From Henckelia pumila (taxonomy: Eukaryota > Streptophyta > Magnoliopsida > Lamiales > Gesneriaceae), in NCBI RefSeq assembly GCF_033568475.1, contig NC_133123.1, positions 21,066,622-21,130,621 on the forward strand: a DNA stretch of 64,000 nucleotides, read 5' to 3'. Position 1 is the first letter of the stretch. Every line of letters starts with the position of its first letter. The notes under the pieces are model-generated. The model was not told the origin of the DNA and did no database searches. It worked only from the letters and a program-made list of their open reading frames with translations. This document shows positions 34,187-46,800 of the stretch, in pieces. The translations under genes and the position numbers were made by a program.

Positions 34187-34195
34187 GTATATATA
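34136..34195. repeat. (AT)n microsatellite
   Basis: About 60 bp of nearly pure AT repeat with two GTATAT interruptions near the right end, directly beside the transposase start region of the Harbinger remnant and before the 77-bp repeat array. Confidence 0.95.
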
Positions 34196-34199
34196 AGCT

Positions 34200-35215
34200 A
34201 AATCTATTCATATATCTTTATCATCTATCTAATAATCCAATCTGATTTAGACACCGTCGAGTTAGATTTTATTTAACTAGAACCATAGGATCTTTATCGT
34301 AAATCCAGGAAATCTGATCCGATTTACACATCGTAGGATTAGATTTCGTTCAATCGAAACCATAGGATTTTTATCTTCTATCCAAATAATTTGACCAATT
34401 TATTCGCCATGGGATTAGATTTCGTTTAATTGGAACAATACGATTTTTATCATCTATCCAACATATCAGATCCTATTTATTCACCGACGTCAGATTAAAT
34501 TTCATTTAATTGGAACCATAGGATCTTCATCATATATCCAGAAAATCTGATTTGATTTACAAAACTTCGGATTAGATTTCGTTCAATCAGAACCATAGGA
34601 TTTTTATCCTCTATTCAAGTAATCAGATCGAAATTATTCACCATTGGATTATATTTCGTTCAATTGGAACCATTGGATTTTATCCTCTATCAAAAAAATA
34701 AGATCCAAATTATTTACGATTAAATTATATTTCATTTAATTGGAACTTTAGGATTTTTATCATATATACAAATAGAAATCATTCCATGGTTATATGCTGG
34801 TACCATAGAAATTTAAATTGTAAATTATTGTAATCATATAATTTTATATTGTAACCAATTGGATAGATGATCTGTATCATCTATCCAATAAATACATAAA
34901 TTTAAACATATTATTATATTGGGTTGATGATATTTATCATCTATCCAATAAATTGGAATCGGTTATTATATTGTATATTATTGTAAATTGAAACTATTGA
35001 ATTTTATTATTGTAAATCCATTCCTATTTATACATTGTCAGATTATATTTTATTTAATCAGAACCATATGATCTTTATCCTATATCCAAAAGTCATTATC
35101 TGTTATATTCATCATCGTATTAGATTTCATTTAATCGGAATCATACGATCTTTATCTTCTATCCAATAAATCTGATCCTATTTATACACCGTTGGATTAT
35201 ATTACATGCAATCAC
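34200..35215. repeat. Minisatellite, about 77-bp unit, with degenerate centre
   Basis: The motif GGATTAGATTTCGTTCAAT...GGAACCATAGGATTTTTATC recurs with landmarks near 34281, 34359, 34433, 34514, 34591, 34668 and 34744, a spacing of 75-80 bp, and reappears near 35050 and 35125. Units vary at many positions. The stretch 34780-35030 is a looser, AT-rich derivative with repeated ATCTATCCAATAAA. I see no coding capacity. Confidence 0.8.
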
Positions 35216-35340
35216 AACTATCAAATTCATATCATCTAGCATTTCTAATTCTATAAATAGGTATAAAATAATTTTTTTTCGAGTCACCATTGCCATTCTC
35301 TGTAAATATTATTCTCATCTCCCTACATATTTTATTTTCA

Positions 35341-36413
35341 ATGGCTTTTTCAATGGCTTCGACTGCATTAACTGCTTCTTATTCTTATCAAGAAGACATA
35401 CGCCTTTTTCATGTTTATCTTGACATTTCCCTAGAAACTATCATAGGAATAAACCAATCTAAAAGTCAATTCTGTAGTCATGTTGAGAAAAGTTACAAAA
35501 ATTCCATATCACCTACCATGACAGAAGTTCGTAACAAAAGAATCCGTGCAAGCTCGTATGGGGTTAATAATTGAGGCAATTAGTAAATTAAAATCAAGCA
35601 TTCAACATGTTGAACAACTCCATCTAAGTTGTGCTTCATAAATGAATATTGTGAGTTTTGTTTCATGGAATTTCTACACTTATATATTACTATAATTATT
35701 TTATATTATCTAACTATGCTTTAATTTTATATACATATAATTCGTGCAAAAAAGTTAATGAAATAAATGCTAATTTCAAGAAAGAGTTTAAGTTTGATCA
35801 TTTATGGTATATCATGAAAGATATGGAGAAGGATGCAGCTTCATCAAACCCCTCATGAGCATCAATTCAAAGAGGTATTGAATTTTTTGAATGTCCACAT
35901 CAGACGCACAAGCAATATATTCCTCCAAATCAACGTCCCCTTGATTATCATCATTTGAGATTAACTTCAGTGATGAAAATATTGGTGGTACTTCGTCACA
36001 TCGACCAAAATTGAAAAAGAAAGAAGATGAATATAGACAATTGAATCAATGAGATTATGGCAAGAAAAAAATCTTAAAATTATCCCACAAGAAAATCCTT
36101 ATTGTGAACATAACAATTAATTATAGATAAAACGTATGCAAAAAACTGAACGAAAATTGGAACAAAATGAAATAAAAACAGAACAAAATCGCCTACTGTT
36201 GGATCTGACTTGGTTCCAAGAAGAATTTTTATTTTTATTTTAGTAGTCGACCTCAACTTTATTCAAGATCCATCTTTGTGTGAAAACTTTCGGGCCGAAC
36301 AATCAAGAATTTTGAATGAGAATGCAGAAAGGAAATGTGCACGTGATAGTCTCAACGATGACAAATATTTTGGAGACATTGGAGGATCCGGATCCAACTT
36401 ACCACCTTTTTAA
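35341..36413 (+). pseudogene. Harbinger ORF1-like (Myb/SANT, NAM-associated) protein remnant
   Basis: The first frame, MAFSMASTALTASYSYQEDI, continues with RLFHVYLDISLETIIGINQSKSQF and TMTEVRNKRI (35341-35574). This is the SANT/Myb-like N-terminal region of plant PIF/Harbinger ORF1 proteins. A second frame (35658-35858) has KEFKFDHLWYIMKDMEK, the usual continuation, and a lysine/glutamate-rich tail follows to about 36200. Stops separate the blocks. In the family, ORF1 assists transposase DNA binding or nuclear import. Confidence 0.7.
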
Positions 36414-36415
36414 AG

Positions 36416-37070
36416 TTTCAGTGCTTGTCATCCAAATTTATTTTGTTGTATTGTGATGTAAATATAACAAAACACGAACTTGGATGAGATTCTTTATCAT
36501 GGGCATCGAATAGGCCTTCTCTGATAGCAAATAATTCCCCGAGCACTATTGAATCTGGGTTGATTATAGCTATAAAGAAGAATTCAATATACATTACACA
36601 TTTTAGATGTACTAAGTGAGTTGAATTGTGATGGGAAAACACAATATTGAGTCATTGCTGTTGTCGTGCTTATATCAACAGTTGTATTAATCGATCCATT
36701 GAAAGGAATAAGTTGTAGCAAATAGCAGAATTGATAAGTCTCTCTAGACATGAAAAACATAACAATGTATATATATATAGCATACTGGCGGACAATTATA
36801 ATGGCTTCGGTAAAAAAAAAATTGTAGCCAAAATGTGTGTTGGGAAAGAACTCATATTTATATTTATATTTAAAAAAGTCCTTGATTAATGATTATTCCA
36901 CTTCTAGGAGTGATAAATATACATAATTTATTTTAACAGATCTCTGCATCATAATTGTCACTAAAAGTAAAAGTACTAACGACAACAATAAAAATAAACA
37001 AAGGTTCTCGATAAATGTAAGAAATCTGATCTTTTTGTCTCTTGGTTACTTTTTCTGGATTTAATGAGTG

Positions 37071-37136
<66 letters not shown>

Positions 37137-38401
37137 CAACTGGAACTTTTAGCCTTTCAATTATATTTTCATTCTAAAACTTAATTTTCAAATTCCAAAC
37201 ATTGAAAACAAAGTTTGCAAATAGGTTATCTTATTCTTAATCCATGATTTCATTGTATTTATGAATTCATTTGATATAATTTTTATTGCACAATTTGACG
37301 GTTTTGATATCCTCTTGCTATATAAATAGTACGTAATTCATTTTATGATATGTTGTCTATGCAAAGTATGACTTGTATTATATGTGTTTGAGGATGCGGT
37401 TATAGTGCATCATGTCACATGCATTTCCAAATCATTTGTCGCCGTAGTATTCGGTACTATAATATCTCGATCACCACCCATTAGTCCGGAGTTACTTTAC
37501 CATTATTTCCACCGATATTAACCTTTATGCGGATCCACTTTATGTTACAACACATAATTATTAGATATGATGCATGTATTATAATATTGATCCTGGTCTG
37601 ATTCAAATAAAGACATTTGATCGTTTACTATACTATTCATGTTACTTTTATCAACAAAATCAATTATGATTGATTCTTATATGTTGACCACTTATTTATT
37701 TCCATTATTATCCAAATTTATGAATACAAGTGATTTTTTTGTTTTGTTAACATTTATTTTTAGCGAAATGGACAACTGCACTCATGAAAGGATGAAAAAT
37801 TTCTCCTTACCTGTACATGCACTGTCTTAATAGTGCATCCAATGGTGGAAATTTATCAATATATGTGAGGTTCACTGAAAATAATGGATCCCACATGTAT
37901 TGATAAATCTTCACCTTTAAATGTTACTTGGGGCAGTTCCTGTACATATAGGATCTCATTTACCAATAGGTAATCATGGATAATTAATTTAATTTCATTT
38001 ATTGTGTTGAATATATGGGTTAATTAACCAGAAGTATTACGTTGTCTATTCATAAATGTGAACAGAAACTTGAAAAATCAATATGATTGCACATGGAATA
38101 AAAATGACAACGATATTAATTCTCTTTCTCAAATTGCAATGATAAATTATGAAAAATAAAAGAACATGTTGGACGTACGTTGGTTTCATAAAACAGAAGT
38201 AACAAACGTAAACAACTTGTAGGAAAATAAATATAAATCTGTCTTACGCAAATTGTTTACCTGAATGATACCAAGTTTTCTTGAATGATAGCAAGACTCA
38301 TATAATCTTTTACAAACATCGTATCTTTCATGTTTGATTGTTATAACAAGATTAATAGAGTTTTGATAGGTTTTTTATGAGTGAAAAAATGAAACGAGTA
38401 A
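36416..38401. other. AT-rich intergenic region with an (ATT)n microsatellite
   Basis: There are no supported genes. A microsatellite of about 20 ATT units lies at 37073-37134. The rest is AT-rich with scattered stops in all frames and no clear inverted repeats. It ends at the left target-site duplication of the next Copia. Confidence 0.6.
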
Positions 38402-38406
38402 AATAC

Positions 38407-41400
38407 TGTTGGAATTCAACTCAAAATTTTTTGGATTCAACAATTCAAATCAATCATGGTGGCTACCAAATTTGATGTCATTCACACCATGGTTTCACAC
38501 TTCAACAACCCCCCAAATTTTTTCTATAAATAGATCACAAACCTTTGCTCCAAAACCATCCCAAGAAATCCCAAAAACACAAGCAATATTGAGTGTTTTT
38601 TTTGTAGCCTAGTCATTTAGATAAATTTTAGTATGCTATGTGGTTGCGGCGATGTCCGATCTTCCACATCAAAAAGAATTTTCTCCGTGATTAGATTTGT
38701 GTGAGTTCCACTTGTAAAGTGAGATCGAGTGTGTCATCCAAGAATCGTTGTTCTTGAAGTTCTTGGTATCCCCTAAATTGTTCTAGGGAGTGTTGTTGTT
38801 ATCTCCTATTACGATAGGAATGCGTTGTACTCATTATTGATATAGTGGAAGTTTTCTTGGTGGACTTCGGTCCCGTGATTTTTTTCTAATTTGGGTTTTT
38901 CACGTAAAAATCCTTGTGTCTTTCTTATTCATGCATATTATCTTGATTAATATTGATATCATGGAAACACTTTGATCCGATAGTATCACTGAAGAGGAAA
39001 AGAATCAAACGCTTCCGCTACATAAAAATCAATTAAATTTGGCTATCTTTCCCAACAAGTGGTATCAGAGACACGTTCAATGGAGGAGCCCCTTGGAGGG
39101 ATGTTAAAACTGAACGGGTCAAACTATTCCATATGGAAGGCAAGCATGTTGGATCTGCCATATTGCAAAGATTTGTACTTTCCATTGAGTGGTGATGAAG
39201 CCAAGCCAGAAAATTAATCAAATGAAGAATAGACTATACTGCATCGAAAAACTGTTGGTTACATACGAAGTTTTATCGAGCATAGTATCTTTCATAACTT
39301 TGCAAACGAAGATAAAAGCTGATGCTTTGTGGAGAAAAATTGAAGCTATATTTGAGAGAAAGAATGCCTTAAACAAAGCCTCAATTATCAGAAGTATCGC
39401 ACGACTCAGATACAAAGAAGGAGCAAATATGACAGAGCACCTAAATACTTACCAGGATTTAATCAACAAATCTACCACCATGAAGATTGCCCTAGATGAT
39501 GAAGTTACAACCTTGTTATTACTGAGCTCTTTGCCAGATAGTTGGGATACTCTTGTGGTATCGCTCAGTAATTCTGCTCTTGATGGAAAGATGACACTAC
39601 AAACAGTCAAAGATTGCCTTCTTACTAAAGAGTCTAGAAGAAAAGAGCAAGAATATAACTCTGAAACCAAGGCATTGGTTACAGAAACGGCTGATAATCG
39701 AGGACGAAGTTACACCATAGGTCCTCAGAAAGGAAGATACAAATCCAGGGGGAAGTCTAAGACCAGAAAAGAATTCAAGTGCCATTATTGTGAAGGTCCA
39801 AATCATTATGAAAGAGAATGCAGGAAAAAGAAGAGAGATCAAAGGAATGGTACAAAGTCAGAAGAGAAAGACACAGCTGCAGTTACATCTGATGGTGATA
39901 TTATCATTCTTGGTGATGACTCATGTTTCAGTCTATCATACCAACAAACTGATTGCATTATTGATTCCGGAGATTCATATCATATCACTCCACACAGAGA
40001 TATGTTTGTGTCCTACTAAAGTGGAAACTTTGGAAAAGTTAGAATGACCAATCAAGGTTTGACAGAAGTCATTGGTATGGGGAGTATTGTCTTGGAGACA
40101 GATACAGAATCTCATCTCACTCTCAAAGAAGTTGGCCATGTTCCAGATATTCGTCTTAATATCATTTCCACTGGAAAGCTTGATGATGAAGGCTGTGCCA
40201 GTCACTTTGGAGAAGGAAAATGGAAACTCACCAAAGGTTCTCTCATTATTGCTAGAGGTGTGAAGCAGAACTCTCTCTATATGATGCAGGCTAAGGTATC
40301 CAGTGGAGAGGTAAACACATCTACAAAAAATTCCTCTATTGAATTATGGCACAAGAGACTTGGATATATAAGCCAAAAAGGAATGGAAACTTTGGCTAGA
40401 AATTAACTCCTACCTAAAGTATTTGGTATGCACTTGGAAACCTGTGTTGATTATCTAGCTGGAAAACAACACAGAGTTGCATTTCAAAGCTTTTATCCAT
40501 CCAGAAAAAATCAACGCTTGGATTTAGTGCACACAGACTTGTGCTATATAAAAGACAGAACTCTCGGCGATGCTTTATAATTCATGACCTTTATCGATGA
40601 TTTCTCCCGAAAGGTCTGGTGTTTTGCGTTAAAATCTAAAGATCATGTTCTTGAGATCTTTAAGAATTTTCACGCAAAAGTTGAAAGAGAAAATGGATTG
40701 AAACTGAAATGTGTTCGCGCAGACAATGGTGGCGAATACAGGGGTCCATTTGAGCAATATTTCTCAACTCATGGAATCAGGCTAGAGAAAAGTGTTCCAA
40801 AAACACCACAACACAATGGAGTGGCTGAAAGAATGAACAGGACAATTTGTGAGAGGATAAAGTGCATGTTATCTCAGTCCTAATTTCCCAATTTCTTTTG
40901 GGGTGAAGCTATGAGAACTGCAATTGATTAGATCAACCTTTCTCCATCAGCTCCGTTAGATGGTGGTGTTCCTGACAGAGTTTGGTTTGGAAAAGATGTC
41001 TCCTACAAACACTTGAGAGTGTTTGGATGCAGAGCTTTTGTTCATATTCCAAAAGATGAAAGATTCAAGCTTGATGATAAATCCAAAAAGTGCATATTTT
41101 TGGGTTATGGCCATGAAGAGTTCAGATACCGACTATGGGATCCAGTAAATCAAAAGATTGTTAGAAGCCGAGATGTTGTATTTCTTGAAGATGAGATTGG
41201 TTGTGATGTTGAACACAATAAAGAATATCAATCATCCAATTCAGAAATCTGAGTCAATCTAGATCCAGTTCGTTCACCCATAGTTCGTGATCATGGGGGA
41301 GATATGCAAAGTGATAATAAAGAGTTAGTTGAACCAGATGATACTCAAGGCAACCCTTTAGATTAACCTTCTGAGACAGGGGTTAGAAGGTCAACCAGAC

Positions 41401-43677
41401 AAAGAATACCTTCTACAAGATACAGTCCACATGAATATGTGATGCTCACTGATGGCGGAGAACCAGAAAGTTTTAAAGAAGTTGTATCAAGTGCCCAAAA
41501 AGATTAGTGGATCGAAACGATGAAAGATGAGATGCAATCGCTTCATGACAATCATACCTATGGATTGGTAAATCTACCAAAAGGTAAGAGAGCACTTAAA
41601 AATAAATGGGTTTACAGGGTGAAGACTGAAGAAAATGGATCAAGATTGAGGTACAAAGAGAGGCTAGTCGTAAAAGGTGTCAACCAAAATAAAGGTGTTG
41701 ATTTTGATGAAATTTTCTCACCAGTGGTGAAGATGTCTTCTATCAGAGTTGTTCTTGGACTTCCTGCTAGTTTGGATTTGGAGATAGAACAACTTGATGT
41801 CAAGACCGCATTTTTTCATGGTGATCTAGATGAAGAAATATATATATGGATCAGCCAGAAGGATTCAAAGTCAAAGGCAAAGAGAACATGGTGTGTCGGT
41901 TGAACAAAAGCTTGTATAGATTGAAGCAAGCCCCAAGACAGTGGTACAAAAAGTTCGATTCATTCATGATGAGTCACAGGTACAGGAAAACCAGTTCTGA
42001 TCACTGCGTATTTCTTAAGAAATACGACGACAATGATGTCATCATACTATTGTTATATGTTGATGATATGTTGATCATTGGTCATGATTCAAGCAAGATA
42101 GACAAGCTTAAGGGGGAGCTTGATAATCTTTTGTAATGAAAGACTTAGGACCAGCAAAACAGATTCTTGGAATGAATATCTCCAGGGATAGGACAAATAA
42201 GAAACTGTGGTTATCTCAAGAACAATACATTGAGAAAGTTCTTGAAAGATTCAAAATGGATAAGGCAAAGACCGACCGTTGGCATTCCACTTGCAGGGCA
42301 CTTCAAACTAAGTTCAGGCCAATGTCCTACAAGTGATGAAGAAAAGAAAGAAATGGAAAGTGTTCCTTATGCATTAGCAGTCGGCGGTTTGATGTATGTA
42401 ATAGTGTGTACAAGACGTGGCATCGCTCACGCAGTTGGCGTGGTAAGTCGATTTCTCTCAAATCCCGGCAACGATAATTGGTCAGCAGTGAAATGGATAT
42501 TCCAATATCTGAGAGGTACTTCTAGATTTTGTTTGAGATTTGGAACTAACCTACTTGTGTTAGAAGGCTACACCGATGCAGATATGGCTGGTGATGTTGA
42601 TTCTAGAAAGTCCACATCTGGATACTTGATGACATATAGCAGTCTCATGGCTATCAAAACTTCAAAAGTGTGTGGCATTATCCACAACAGAAGCCGAGTA
42701 CATAGCCACGACCAAAGCATGCAAAGAACTTCTGTGGTTGAAGAAGTTTCTACAAGATTTAGGCCTAAGGCAAGACAAGTTTACGCTCTACTGTGACAGT
42801 CAGAGGGCAATCCATCTGAGTAAAAACTCCAGTTTTCACTCAAGGTTGAAGCATATTGATGTGAGGTATCATTGGATCCGAGATGCGTTAAACGACAAGT
42901 TGTTACATCTTGAGAAGATACATACTGATGAAAGTGGTTCCGATATGTTCACAAAGTCATTGCCAAAAGAAAAGTTGGAAAGATGTAGAAGTGCAGCGGG
43001 TCTGATTGAATCCACAGAATGAGTTTGAGGGGGAGAATTATTGGAATTCAACTCAACTTTTTTTGGATTCAATAATTCAAATCAACCATGGTGGCTACCA
43101 AACTTGATGTCATTCACACACTTCAACAACCCCCCAAATTTTGCCTATAAATAGATCACAAACCTTTGCTCCAAAACCATCCCAAGAAATCCCAAAAACA
43201 CAAGCAATATTGAGTGTTTTTTTGTAGCCTAGTCATTTAAATAAATTTTATTATACTCTGTGGTTACGGCGATGTCCGATCTTCCACATCAGAAAGAATT
43301 TTTTACGTGATTAGATTTGTGTGAGTTCTACTTGTAAAATGAGATCGAGTGTGTCATCCAAAAATCGTTGTTCTTGAAGTTCTTGGTATCCATTAAATTG
43401 TTCTAGGGAGCGTTGTTGTTATCTCCTATTATTATAGGAATACGTTGTAACCATTATTGATATAGTGGAGATTTTTTTGGTGGACTTCGGTCCCGTGGTT
43501 TTTCCCTAATTTGGGTTTTCCACGTAAAAATCTTTGTATCGTTCTTATTCGTGCATATTATCTTGATTGATATTGATATCATGAAAACACTTTGATCCGA
43601 TAGTATCACTGAAGGGGAAAAGAATCAAACGCTTCCGCTACATAAAAGTCAATTAAATTTGCCTATCTTTCTCAACA
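38407..43677 (+). mobile_element. Copia retrotransposon with both LTRs and perfect 5-bp TSD
   Basis: LTRs lie at 38407-39057 and 43039-43677; the right copy lacks a short segment around CATGGTTTCAC. AATAC flanks both sides (38402-38406 and 43678-43682). The PBS TGGTATCAGAG begins at 39060 and a purine tract GAGGGGGAGAAT ends at 43038. Internally: gag with CHYCEGPNHYERECRK (about 39778-39825), protease CIIDSG (about 39955), integrase (40584-41252), reverse transcriptase with YVDDM (42055-42069) and RNase H (about 42540-43020). TG at the start of the right LTR is mutated to TA. Confidence 0.95.
39080..43021 (+). pseudogene. Copia gag-pol coding region, disrupted
   Basis: Translation begins at ATG 39080 (MEEPLGGMLKLNGSNYSIWK) and is soon closed by stops near 39215. 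Gag resumes from about 39189 through the zinc knuckle and protease to 40019. Integrase, reverse transcriptase and RNase H follow in at least seven separate frames, with stops such as those near 40404, 40578, 40882 and 41250 and shifts near 41850, 42130 and 42320. Blocks TFIDDFSRKVWCF, TPQHNGVAERMNRT, EQLDVKTAFFHGDL and TEAEYIAT identify the domains. It is not functional as it stands. Confidence 0.88.
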
Positions 43678-43696
43678 AATACGTACATGCTCATCG

Positions 43697-43843
43697 ATGA
43701 AAATCAGCTTTCTCATTGTCGTGTTTCCCTTCCTAGTTGGTGCCTCTTCTCCTTGTCGAAGAACGAAAAATGTTTACAGTGAAGCCTCTTTTTTGGTCGT
43801 GCAGATCTCTAAGTGGTGTAATCTCCATTTTTCTAACACTTAG
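43697..43843 (+). CDS. Candidate small secreted peptide or first exon with a signal-peptide-like start
   Basis: A 48-codon frame begins MKISFLIVVFPFLVGASS, a lysine then a hydrophobic stretch and a small-residue region resembling a signal peptide with cleavage after GASS or nearby. A short basic stretch (PCRRTKN) follows, and TAG at 43841-43843. It starts 15 bases after the right TSD of the Copia and ends 24 bases before the left TSD of the hAT element, so it is native DNA between two insertions. It could be the first exon of a larger secreted protein cut off by the hAT insertion, or chance. I do not recognise the family. Confidence 0.3.
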   Translation: MKISFLIVVFPFLVGASSPCRRTKNVYSEASFLVVQISKWCNLHFSNT

Positions 43844-43875
43844 GTTAATAATTTTAAATTTTGTATGCATGGAAT

Positions 43876-46800
43876 CAGGGGCGTATCCAGGATTTTTTTT
43901 TCGGGGGGCTTAACGTATAAGTTATAAAAAAACCAAAAAATTGAAAAATCCAAAACTTTCATTTTAAAATAACATAAGCAAAACAATCATAAAAAAATAA
44001 TATTCGCAAGTTACATCAACCAAATTATACATACTACTTCAATCGCAGTCTGCGATTTTTCAAAAGATCAAACCTATCAATTATATATTCCAAATCAATA
44101 TTACGAGCAATCTCTCTCTCAATATACAAAATCATAGCATTGTTAAGATATTCTTGCTCCATTTTGTTGCGAAGTTGGGTCTTGAGAAGTTTCATCCCTG
44201 AAAATGCTCTCTCTGTGGTTGCAGTAGAAACCGGAAGAGTTAGGACTAAACGGATCAACCTATCAATCATGAAATAAATCTTTGACTTCTTTGTTTCGGT
44301 TAGCAATCGACATAATTTAGGAAGAGAATCGATATTTTTAAATCGCAGATCTTCAAAAACATCAAGCTTGTAATGATTTAACTGACTTCTCAGATGTTCC
44401 ATGTCATCTCCAGAAAAATCACACGGATAAAACTTCTTAGCCAAAGAACAAATAGCACTATCAAAAAATGATTTGAATCCATCACTAGGATTCAAGGCAT
44501 CACACAAAGTGAGTAGCTCCATTGATTTCTCAGTAAATCTGTTGTTCAACTCCATCAATTGTTTGGCAACCACAACATTGAATACATGAAAATGATAATA
44601 CTTCTTCAATGTGAAATGATTTTTCTGCTGACAAGAACGTTTAGTACCTTGGAAGTATGGATCAGAAAAATCAGGTACTTCAATATCATGAACACCACAA
44701 AAATCATTTACACTCCATATAAAATCCAACCATTCATCATTTCGCATCTTTTGAAAGAGTAATTTTGTAGTTGTGACTAGCTTCATTGCATTCAAAATAT
44801 CTTGATCTTTTCGTCCCAATGCTTGACACAACATATTTGATACTTCCAAGATTCTATGCATCAACAGTAACATGAAAACAAATTCAAATGTCATCATTCC
44901 AATATATAAACCTTTAGACTCTGCACGTATACTAGAGTTTGATCCTTTTTCATAAGATCTTCAAGAAGTGTACAAATTGAATGAAACAATTCAATAACTC
45001 TGCCAACAGAGGTGTAATGTGAACTCCAACGAGTAGATCCAGGACGTTGTAAAGCACAAACTTGATTAAACCCACTATCAAATCAACAATTTCATCTTCT
45101 CTAATTGATTGTAACTGACAGTGCCTCTTCGAAGAAATAGTAACAAAATTGACAATGGAAGTTAACTTAGAAAAAAATAGCCATACATCTGATACCTCTT
45201 TAGCTGCTGCAACTAAGGCAAGTTGGAGTCGATGAGCAAAACAATAAACATAATAGGCATATGGACAATCTCTGAGAAACAAAGCTTGTAGCCCATTCCA
45301 TTCTCCCCTCATGTTACTAGCACCATCGTACCCTTGACCTCGCATGTTTTCCACCAAAAGCTTATGGTGTGATAGTATGTTGCAAATTTGTGTTTTCAAA
45401 GTTATAGAATTTGTGTCATCAACAACAACAACTTCCATAAAGCGCTCTCTAACAACCCCATCAACATCTACATATCTTAAAACAAGAGCCATTTGTGTTT
45501 TATGGGATTCATCAGTTGCCTCATCAACAAGAATACAAAACTTAGCATCCTCAATTTCATCACGAATTTTACTTCGTACAAGATCCGCAATAATTTTTAG
45601 TATCTCTTGTTGAATTGACGGTGCTATATACTTGGCATTTTTAGCCGCTTTAGACAAAACAATATCACCAATTTCTTTGCATAACTCAGCTTGAAAATTG
45701 ACTAGTTCTAGAAAATTACCTCGATTGTGAGAACTGTATGACTCATCGTGTCCTCTAAATGCACAACCTTGCAATGCTAGCCACCATACAGCTCTTATGA
45801 AAGTCTTTAAAAGCAATCGATTTTGCTTAACCACTTTTTCTGACTCTTTAACTATTTTCCTGTCAATATGCCGAGAAACATTTTTCAAACTCTTCCATTT
45901 TTGCATAGAATCACTATGATGTGAATTAATTTCTCCTTCATGCCTTTTCAATGGACAATTTTTGCAATTCACTCTTTTTCAATTCTTGAATCCTTCAACT
46001 GTAAATTTCTTTTGTTGTGAAGAAGGGGTATCAAATAAATAGCATGGAAAACAAAATGCACTTTCCTTTGCTTCAAAAAACTCAAGCCACGGAAATTTTA
46101 TAAACCAAGAAGACTGAAAACTGCGTCTTTGTTGCTTAAAATCAACAAGAAGATAATTATAAATAGGTTGATATGGTCCCATACCAACATATTCTTTCCG
46201 AATCTCATCTTGTTTGTCACATGGATATTGCCAAATCACGGGTCGTTTTCCAGGATCTCGCTCGTAATACGGATAGTTGCTTTCTATTGTATCTACCACT
46301 TCATGAACAAGATTCATTTTTTTTGTTTCCAGTGGTACATTTGGACTTGAAGGAGAAGGATCGTTTGAAACAATTTGATTATTTGTTGATTGATCATTGT
46401 CTTTTCGAGAAAAATAATCGTTGATCTTCCTTTTCGACATATCCCTTTCACTTTTCCAATCATTATAAACATAAAAAATAACAATCAACAAAAGAAAAGA
46501 AAATAATTGAAAATAGCTACGGTTGCATATCACATTTTCTATCTTTCTCTGTTCAAATAAATTGGAATCAAACTAAAGAATGCTAAATAAAAATTACTTA
46601 TTGTCTAAATTAGAATAACTAACATTAAAAATCTTATTATATTAAATATTTTAGATTTAAAATATCCAAACTCACGAAAGCCACTAAACTACAACATTGA
46701 CAAAGGCTAAAGCAAAAAAGAAAAATTTAAAAAAAACTATCCAAAAGTTAAAGCACAGAATGAATTAGACAAACATAAAATTAATTATATAAATTAATTG

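Larger units (their letters stand above)
32244..36415. mobile_element. PIF/Harbinger transposon remnant with divergent ORF1 and transposase
   Basis: The left end is TTA (32241-32243) followed by GGTCATCTCCAACTC, a PIF/Harbinger-style start. Inside are a minus-strand transposase remnant (32784-34077) and a plus-strand ORF1-like remnant (35341-36413), the two-gene composition of autonomous PIF/Harbinger elements. Between them is about 1 kb of 77-bp repeats. I could not find the right terminal inverted repeat, so 36415 is only the end of recognisable ORF1 homology. Confidence 0.7.

Noticed and set aside
34136..34195. AT-repeat block as a replication origin or matrix-attachment site
   Set aside because: A simple microsatellite explains it. 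Base composition alone cannot support a functional call.
36933..37139. A minus-strand frame with a long asparagine run
   Set aside because: It is the translation of the (ATT)n microsatellite, not a gene.
39189..40019. A 276-codon frame that could be taken for a host zinc-knuckle protein
   Set aside because: It lies between paired LTRs with a perfect TSD and is followed by Copia protease, integrase and reverse transcriptase, so it is Copia gag.
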